From assembly GCA_025506515.1 (NCBI GenBank), contig CM046447.1, positions 89,808,998 to 89,872,997 on the forward strand: 64,000 bases of DNA, written 5' to 3'. A program made the position numbers and the translations under genes. This stretch comes from Flaveria trinervia (Eukaryota > Streptophyta > Magnoliopsida > Asterales > Asteraceae). The notes under the pieces were generated by a model, which worked only from the letters and a program-made list of their open reading frames with translations, was not told the origin of the DNA and made no database searches. This document shows, piece after piece, positions 57,335 through 64,000 of the stretch. The number at the start of each line of letters is the position of its first letter. Position 1 is the first letter of the stretch.

Positions 57335-60300
57335 AAAATAATTTCGTCCCGAAATTGGTTAGAGAATAATATCTATAGTTAAGAAGAACTTATTTGGTTA
57401 CCGACTTTCAATAAGTGGGGATATTTTCTCATAATTTCATCTTCTCTTTTCCAAGTGTATTCTGGACCTCTTTTGGCATTCCATTTAACTTTCACTATAA
57501 GAATCTTACTTCTTCTTAACCTTTTCACTCCTTATCTGATATGGCAATTGGTTCTTCTGTAAAATGAAGCTTCTTGTCTACTTTTTTCTCTTGAACTGGA
57601 ACTTTTAATGTTTCATCTGCTATACATCTCTTTAGATTGGACACATGAAAAGCGTTGTGTACTTCACTTAATTCTAGAGGCAGATCTAACTTATATGCTA
57701 CTGAGCCAATCTATGTGTGATTTCAAATGGGCCAATATATCTAGGATTTAACTTATTTCTTCTTTCAAATCGAACTATGCCTTTTGTGGGTGATACCTTT
57801 AAATAGACCTTATCTCCAATCTGAAATTCCAAGGGTTTTCTTCTTTTATCGGCATAACTTTTCTGTTGATCCCTAGAAGCATTCAATCTATTTTTAATTT
57901 CAATGATCTTATCTGATGTTTCCTGTATCAATTCAGGATCGGTAAGTTCTCTATCTCCTATTTCATTCCAACATAGGGGTGATCTACATTTTCTTCCATA
58001 CAAAGCTTCAAATGGGGCTATCCCAATACTTGAATGATAACTGTTATAATAGGGAAATTCTACTAAAGGAAGATGTGTATCCCAATTTCCACCAAAATCT
58101 AATGCACAAGCTCGTAACATATCTTCCAAAGTTTGTATCATCTTCTCACTTTGACCATCTGTTTATGGATGATAAGCTGTACTCAGATTTACCTGAGTTC
58201 CTAAAGCTTTATATAAAATTTGCTAGAATCTGGAGGTGAATCTACTATCTTTGTCTCATAATTGAAATGGGTATTTCATGTTTGGATACAAGTTCTTTTA
58301 TGTAAATTCTTGCCAATCTCTCCATTTTATAATCTTCCCTGATTGGTAGAAAATGTGTTGATTTTGTTAACCTATCCACTATAACCCAAATAGTGTCATA
58401 TCCGTTTGAAGTTCTTGGTAGTTTGGTTACGAAATCTATGGTTATTTGATCCCATTTCCATTCTGGAATTCCGGTTGTTGTAAGTATCCAGAGGGTTTTT
58501 GGTATTCAGCTTTTACTCTTGAACAAATATCACATTTACCTACAAATTCTCCAATTGATTTCTTCATACCTGGCCACCAGTATTGACCTTTCAGATCTTT
58601 GTACATTTTGTTATTTCCTTGATGTACAGAATACCTTGATTTATGTGCTTCTTGTAGGATAATTTTTTTAAGTACAACATCATCTGGTATCCAAGTCCTT
58701 CCTTTGAATTTCAGAATTCCATTGGTATCTTCTTCCAAATCTTTTATTTGCCCTTTTATGATTAGCTTATCTTTTTGCTGAGCGTCCCGAATTTGACTTA
58801 TCAATTCAGAACATAATTCCATTCTCATGGCACATACTCGTAATGGTTTTGTTCTTTCTATTCTACTTAAAGCATCAGCTTCTACATTTGCTTTTCCTGG
58901 ATGATATTTGATTTCACAATCATAATCACTTAGTAAGTCTACCCATCTCCTTTGTCTCATATTTAGCATTTTCTAATCAAATAATACTGTAAACTTTTAT
59001 GATCTATGTATATTGTACATTTTGTCCCATACAGGTAATGTCTCCAGATTTTAAATGCAAATACTACTGCTCCTAATTCTAAATCATGAGTAGTATAATT
59101 CCTTTCACTTGCCCTAAGTTGTCTAGAGGCATAAGCTATTACCTTATCTCTTTGCATTAGAACACATCCCAATCCTTGATGTGAGGCATCAAAGTATACA
59201 ATAAAATCATCAGTTCCTTCCGGTAATGCTAAGATAGGGGCACTGCATAACTTACTTTTTAACAACTCAAATGCACCTTTTAGCTTTTCTCCCCAAATAT
59301 AGGGTTTGTCTTTTTGAGTTAATTTTGTAAGTGGCTGAGCTATTCTTGAGAAATTTTCTATGAATCTTCTATAATATCATGTGAATCCTAAAAATTGACG
59401 TACCTCTGTTGGTGTCTTTGGATCTTCCCATTTCTTAACAGCTTCTATTTTTGCTGGATCAACCTATATCCCTTGTTGATTAACTACATGCCCAAGAATT
59501 GTACTTCCCTTTTCCAAAATTCACACTTTGAGAATTTTTCATACAGTCTCTTTTGATAACAACTCCAAAGTCATTCTTAAGTGCCTTTCATGATCTTTCT
59601 TACTTTTAGAATAGATTAGGATGTCATCTATGAAGACTATGACAAATTTATCTAGGTATGGTTTGCATATCCTATTCATTAAGTCCATAAATGCTACAGG
59701 AGCATTAGTTAATCCAAATGGCATTACAAGGAATTCATAATGACCATATCTAGTTCTAAATGCAGTTTTTGGTATGTCTTCATCTTGAATTCTTAGTTGA
59801 TGATATTCTGATCTCAAATCAATTTTTGAAAAGTAACTTGACCCTTGTAGTTGGTCAAATAGATCATCTATCCTGGGTAGGGGATATCTATTCTTTATAG
59901 TCACTTTATTGAGTTCCCTATAGTCTATACACATTCTGAAAGTTCCATCTTTGTTTTTAACAAACAGAACTGGTGCACCCCATGGTGATACACTAGGGCG
60001 TATAAATCCTTTATCCAGTAGTTCTTGTAATTGATTCATCAATTCCTTCATTTCTGTTAGTGCTAAACGATATGGTGCTTTAGCTATAGACGCGGTTCCT
60101 GGTACTAATTCTATTTTGAACTCTACTTGACGATAGGGAGGTAAACCAGGTAATTCATTAAGAAACAGATCAAGATATTCATTAATGATAGGAACACTTT
60201 CTAGGCTTTCTTGATCTACTTTGGTGTCAATAATATGGGATAGGAAAGCTAAGCATTTCTTTCTTAAATATTTTGTGCATTCTTATAGGAAATTATCTTC

Positions 60301-60680
60301 ATGGTACCTCTAGGTTTCTCACCATATACACAAAGTGTTCTATTTTCATTAATCAGAGGTATTCTTATCATTTTCTTGCCACATACTATTTCAACCTGAT
60401 TTTTACTTAACCAATCCATTCCCACAACAATATCAAATCCTCCTAGATCAATAGGAATCAGATCTATATCGAAACAATATTCATCTAAATTTATTGTACA
60501 ATTAGAAATGATTTCACAGGCTTCAATTATCTTACCATCAGCTAATTCTATCATATATTTTTTATTAACTTTTCTAAGGTTAGGTTAAGTAGTGGTCTAA
60601 ACATGTTTGAAACAAAACTACGGGTTGCTCCCATATCAAATAGTACGGTAGCGTACTAATTATTTATAGGAAACGTACGC
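57335..60680 (-). pseudogene. G2 pol: protease, RT, RNase H, integrase
   Basis: Minus strand. Protease spans 60264-60680: LFDMGATRSFVS near 60620 and FDIVVGMDWLSKNQVEIV. Its N-terminal side is cut at 60680 by the deletion. RT at 59539-60051 has WGAPVLFVKNKDG, MCIDYRELNK, DLRSEYHQLRI (Glu where Gly is usual) and VIVFIDDILIYS. RNase H is at 58963-59265 (YFDASHQGLGCVLMQ). The integrase zinc region is at 58442-58969 (HKSRYSVHQ..., CDICSRVKAE). The core is at about 57990-58440, with HP-TDGQSE interrupted by TAA before the catalytic Glu. The tail at 57400-57700 ends in a KVKWNAKRGPEYTW...KYPHL chromodomain-like block. Stops and frameshifts are few compared with C1. Confidence 0.9.
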
Positions 60681-61842
60681 GTTGATAATTTCTTTTATAT
60701 AGCTCTTGATTATCAATATTCATCTATTTTCTTTAGGTTATAAAACCTTTCTTACTGTTGTTCAAGAATAAATTTAGTATTTTTATAATATTGATGAAGA
60801 TTTTTGAATGTTGAACCAAAAGGATTAGTTATATGTGCTTGTTTCAACACATATATAGTCTTTGTAGCCTTAACTAATTATAGTTTAGGGAATGAAACCT
60901 TGATTTTGACAAAGGAAGTGGGTGATGATAGCTGATGGTAGCTTCTTTCTCCGTTCTCCAACTTGTGTGGATGTCTTGAGCTTCCAAGTTCTTAAGCTTC
61001 TTGCAAAAGTTGGTTTGGAAGGTGATGGTGTTGGATTATGGTGATGCTGTAGTGGTGACCAAGAGTAGTGAAGTTGGTGGTGTTCGGTTACGGTGTTAAC
61101 CGAAAGATGAGAGAGTGGTGATGGTAACCAAAAGCAAAGTGGTGATGGTATGCGGTTGAGGGGCGACCGAATGGTTGTGGTTTGTGTGTGCTATCCATCG
61201 GCCGAGAGCTGCATGTTGTAGTAGAGTTGGTAATTATGAACTCTATGCTTAGGGTGTGATGTGGAGATTATAGGTTGGGTTAGTTGGTTCTTAGGGTGCT
61301 AGGTGGCGGGTTTTGGTCTAGCTTGGTGGTATGATGGATATAGGTGGCAAGCAAAGAGAGGTAGTGAGTCATTGGTCATTAATGGAATGCTTAACTAAAA
61401 TTTAGGTTATTAATCGGATGGTTTAAGACTCTAATGAACTGAGTCTTAAGCTTAAACGATTCTTAGGTTTGAAGTTGAAGTGTATGAGGTTTGCTTAGTT
61501 TTGTTTTGATGTCAAGTTGTATTGTATGGTGGTGTTTGATTTGATGTGTCAAAGTTGTAACCTTTGATTACATAATTCTTGGTATTATTACAAAGTTATG
61601 CATGTTGAATGCAAGCTTATGTAAATATTATTAATGCAAGCATGCAGACGTACAACATAGATATATGTATATATTCATCAAAATGGACACATGCATACGA
61701 AAGATATGCATGTAAACATGCATACATACAAATTATATATATAGACATAAATGTATATATAGGGTTGGTCAAATATGAATAACATATAAGAGCATTCATT
61801 TGTAAATTAATTTTGCGTAACCTTATTTTTAGGGTTGTCACA
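60681..61842 (-). repeat. G2 5' LTR remnant
   Basis: 1162 bases matching 47670-48313 plus 56797-57322. It contains the undisturbed sequence CTTGGTGG around the position where G3 entered the other LTR. In sense the downstream 1.5 kb is missing and the remnant joins the protease frame at 60680/60681. Confidence 0.92.
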
Positions 61843-61847
61843 TTATT

Positions 61848-62297
61848 ATTCTTATTAATCTTCCTTACATACGTATTTGTCATGTGAGTTCTCCATGCCC
61901 CTTTTTTACTTTATTTCACACCTTTTGGGATGAAACATGTTAACTTTATCACTTACACTTGTAAACATCTTGATACTTGTAAATGCACATGCAATTTATC
62001 TTTACCTTTTTGTCATTGTTATTGTGTGTTATTGTAAGTCTATATGAGATACATATTTTGTTTACAATCATTAACTATTGCTAGTCTGGCGACGTCTTAG
62101 ATCTTTGGGCTTGACAAGCCTAATTGGTGCTAAAGCCGATGTATTGTCGGCTCCAGATGGCGTATGCTTGTTCATCATGGGAACCAAGTACACTTAGCCA
62201 ATCTTATAAACTTGTAATCAGTCGAGGTTTGGTTGTAACTATATGTGTTCTATAAACTTGCTAACTCATAACCATTGACATGAATTGCTAGTTGTAA

Positions 62298-62345
<48 letters not shown>

Positions 62346-62653
62346 TATATATATATACCTATGTTAAACCCATGGGAACTCACCAACTTTCAAAGTTGAC
62401 CCTTTATTTTTAACATGTTTCAGGTTTGATACTTGAATATCTCTTCGTGCTCATATAGGACTTGGACTTAGTTAATTGAAAGTCTTATGTTGTTGTGTAT
62501 ATCTTGTTTGTGTTGTATTTACCTTATTTGTCTTGTAATTTTCAATGAATAATGATATTTAATATTATTTCAACTTAATTAGTTACATGTGCTATGAACA
62601 ATCGTTTCACATTCGCCCGTCTTGATGATTCCACCTTTGGTTGGGGTGTGACA
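61848..62653 (+). repeat. G1 5' LTR, second part
   Basis: Continuation after G2. It contains a (TA)n run at 62300-62356, the GAACTCACCAAC...TTTCAGGT block (62376-62425) and the LTR end GGTTGGGGTGTGACA. Confidence 0.9.
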
Positions 62654-63866
62654 GATTGGTATCAGAGCCATGGTTATAGGGAATTAGGTTATTAGAAATA
62701 GAATGACCTAGACTATAACTAAGTACCCTTATACATGAGTCCTCTCATGTATTTTATATGCTTAGATAGGATTTTATGTGCCTTATATGTTTATATTTGA
62801 TTTATTAATTATATGCCTTATGTGATTCTTCTTATACTTTGATTCTTATCAATGCACACACAAATCTTAAATCATATTCTAAGGCATTATGAGCCTAAAT
62901 CAAATGGTTCTCAAAATATGCTTTGAATTTTTATTCGTGGTTTTCAAGTCTCGTCAAAGTCTGTGTCCTATAACTTGAAACATGTAATGCTGGAAGAGCG
63001 TGATGCATGTATCTTAAGGTATTTTGTCTAGGAAATGTATTCATATAAATCCAAACCAAGCGATTTGTTACCTTACCTGGGAAACCTTGGGGTGAGTGTC
63101 TGCTTATAGGTACGCATGTATTCATTAAGGTTTTAGTTGACCTAATACTTTGATAAGTCAACGTAATGTCTTGGTTTGTAAACCGAACATTACACTCGAA
63201 ACATCCTGTTAATTTGAATCTTCTTATCACTGATATTGTATTCTTGAATCTTAAAACTCATTATCCAATTCTCTTAATGACCCTTAATAATATTTCTAAA
63301 CGTCTCCCGCTCAAACCCACACTTATTCTGAAACCTCATTTCAATGATACTATTATTCTAAACATTAATCTTAACAAACACGATTCCCGTATCAACCTTA
63401 AACTAATGCAACCTTTAAACCTCAATGGCGTAGTAAACAAGAATCTATCATCTAAAAACCAAGTTGAAGTTAGTTGCTTGAGAAGCACCTACAAATTTAC
63501 ATCTCATCCAAAAGTGTCTTAAAAATATTTCTTCTATTCGTTAAGTTGAGTCTCGTATCAAACAATACTTGGTGCTGCCCTCATGATAAAACCTTCCTAA
63601 TCGTCTTGAACTGTCTAAAATACAACGGTTTATCAACTAAAATTCTACATTAATGATCTTGCATACTGTGTCAAGAAACGCATGAAATCATGAGTGATGA
63701 AATTTAAGAAACATAAGCATAGAAAAATATCATAACTAAACTCATTGAATTTAAACGTTCCAAGTATCACTTGCGAGTGTGACATGAAATCCAAGTCTCC
63801 CCATATCCTTTAAATAGTCCCCTCGTGATTAAATTTCGGGACGAAATTTCTTAAAGTAGGTGAAAC
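62654..63866 (+). other. G1 interior, non-coding
   Basis: 1213 bases between LTRs. The first 120 bases (GGTTATAGGGAATTAGG...GACCTAGACTATAACTAAG) resemble the leader of G3 (50855-50905), so the two share ancestry. A 118-codon frame at 63166-63522 has no gag or pol motif and biased Leu/Asn/Lys content; I do not call it a gene. The end, TTTCGGGACGAAATTTC...AAAGTAGGTGAAAC, is a Ty3 polypurine region just before the 3' LTR. Confidence 0.8.
62657..62669 (+). promoter_or_regulatory. Primer binding site (tRNA-iMet) of G1
   Basis: TGGTATCAGAGCC, three bases after the LTR end at 62653. Confidence 0.92.
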
Positions 63867-64000
63867 TGTGACATCCGTCCATTTTGACCCGAACTGTTTA
63901 TCATAATATTAAATCAAGCATATTAATCAAACAATTGCATTCATTTTGGTGAATGTTTTAATTTGTGATTTAAATTCATATTTGATTTTTTTTACAATTT
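63867..64000 (+). repeat. G1 3' LTR, start only
   Basis: First 134 bases of the 3' LTR; nearly identical to 44861-44991. The remainder is beyond the window. Confidence 0.9.

Larger units (their letters stand above)
46164..61842 (-). mobile_element. G2: Ty3/gypsy retrotransposon, gag and primer site deleted, hosting G3
   Basis: Minus-strand element inserted in the G1 5' LTR with target duplication TTATT (46159-46163 and 61843-61847). On +, the borders are TGTCACATCC (46164) and GGTTGTCACA (to 61842). Its 3' LTR is 46164-48313 plus 56797-57322 (2676 bases without G3). The 5' LTR remnant is 60681-61842. Only pol remains between them. The left 1.5 kb of the 5' LTR (its U5 side), primer site, leader and gag are missing. 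Confidence 0.92.
44861..64000 (+). mobile_element. G1: Ty3-type LTR element with a 1.2 kb non-coding interior (LARD-like), hosting G2
   Basis: The 5' LTR starts TGTGACATCCGCCCATTTTG at 44861. The 3' LTR starts TGTGACATCCGTCCATTTTG at 63867 and runs out of the window; the first 125 bases of the two agree almost throughout. The 5' LTR is split by G2 (46164-61842). Its end is GGGGTGTGACA at 62653, followed by a tRNA-iMet primer site at 62657. The interior 62654-63866 is only 1213 bases. The left flanking 5 bases are AACCT (44856-44860); the right duplicate is outside the window. Confidence 0.9.

Noticed and set aside
46164..61842. A single 15.7 kb Ty3 element
   Set aside because: Opposite-strand pol regions, an internal TSD (CTTGG) and a split LTR show it is G3 nested in G2.
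62300..62356. TA run as an origin or matrix attachment site
   Set aside because: Simple (TA)n microsatellite inside the G1 LTR; no further support.
63166..63522. 118-codon + strand frame in the G1 interior
   Set aside because: No gag/pol or known motif, biased composition, no paralogue in the window; treated as chance.

Overview
The window looks like repeat-dense intergenic DNA of a flowering plant, built almost entirely from LTR retrotransposons. I see no ordinary host gene, tRNA or rRNA. The copia-type elements carry an extra gene after pol whose N-terminal part (a conserved MYPRFLQ-like string, ...FW...VFITPAIIN...L.LDD...) resembles, from memory, retroelement proteins abundant in daisy-family (Asteraceae) genomes. 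A eudicot, plausibly Asteraceae, is therefore likely, but this is inference.

Left part (1-38491). The 3' half of a + strand copia element (here C0) runs from 1 to about 5988: RNase H end of pol, a spacer, the extra ORF (aORF), polypurine tract and 3' LTR. An unassigned stretch and a TA-rich microsatellite follow. Then come two complete minus-strand copia elements of one family, head to tail: C1 (7875-22028, target duplication ATATA) and C2 (22197-36202, target duplication AATAT). Each has the order LTR, tRNA-iMet primer site, leader, gag with two zinc knuckles, pol (PR-IN-RT-RH), 2.5 kb spacer, aORF, polypurine tract, LTR. The two zinc knuckles, the post-pol gene and CG-rich palindromes in non-coding parts recall the Sirevirus lineage. 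C2 sits inside a small non-autonomous element with terminal inverted repeats (Y, 22043-37856) that is rich in ACATATATGTAAC-like palindromes.

Right part (38492-64000). This is a four-level nest of Ty3/gypsy elements. G0 (minus, from 38492, cut at 44860 in gag) is interrupted by G1 (+, 44861 to beyond the window, non-coding interior). G1's 5' LTR is interrupted by G2 (minus, 46164-61842, TSD TTATT). G2's 3' LTR is interrupted by G3 (+, 48314-56791, TSD CTTGG). G2 and G3 have each lost a coding segment plus part of one LTR.

All coding regions are broken by stops and frameshifts, so everything is annotated as pseudogene. The most unusual theme is that non-coding parts of these elements carry dense arrays of short, partly palindromic motifs. 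In C1 and C2 the motif (CARTCGNNCGAYTG) lies directly upstream of the LTR TATA box, in the leader and in the pol-aORF spacer. C0 uses a different word (CTTCSGAAG) in equivalent places. Unrelated Ty3 LTRs (G3, and G0 in variant form) use the same or a similar vocabulary. I suggest, as a hypothesis only, a link between the arrays and a trans-acting protein such as the aORF product.
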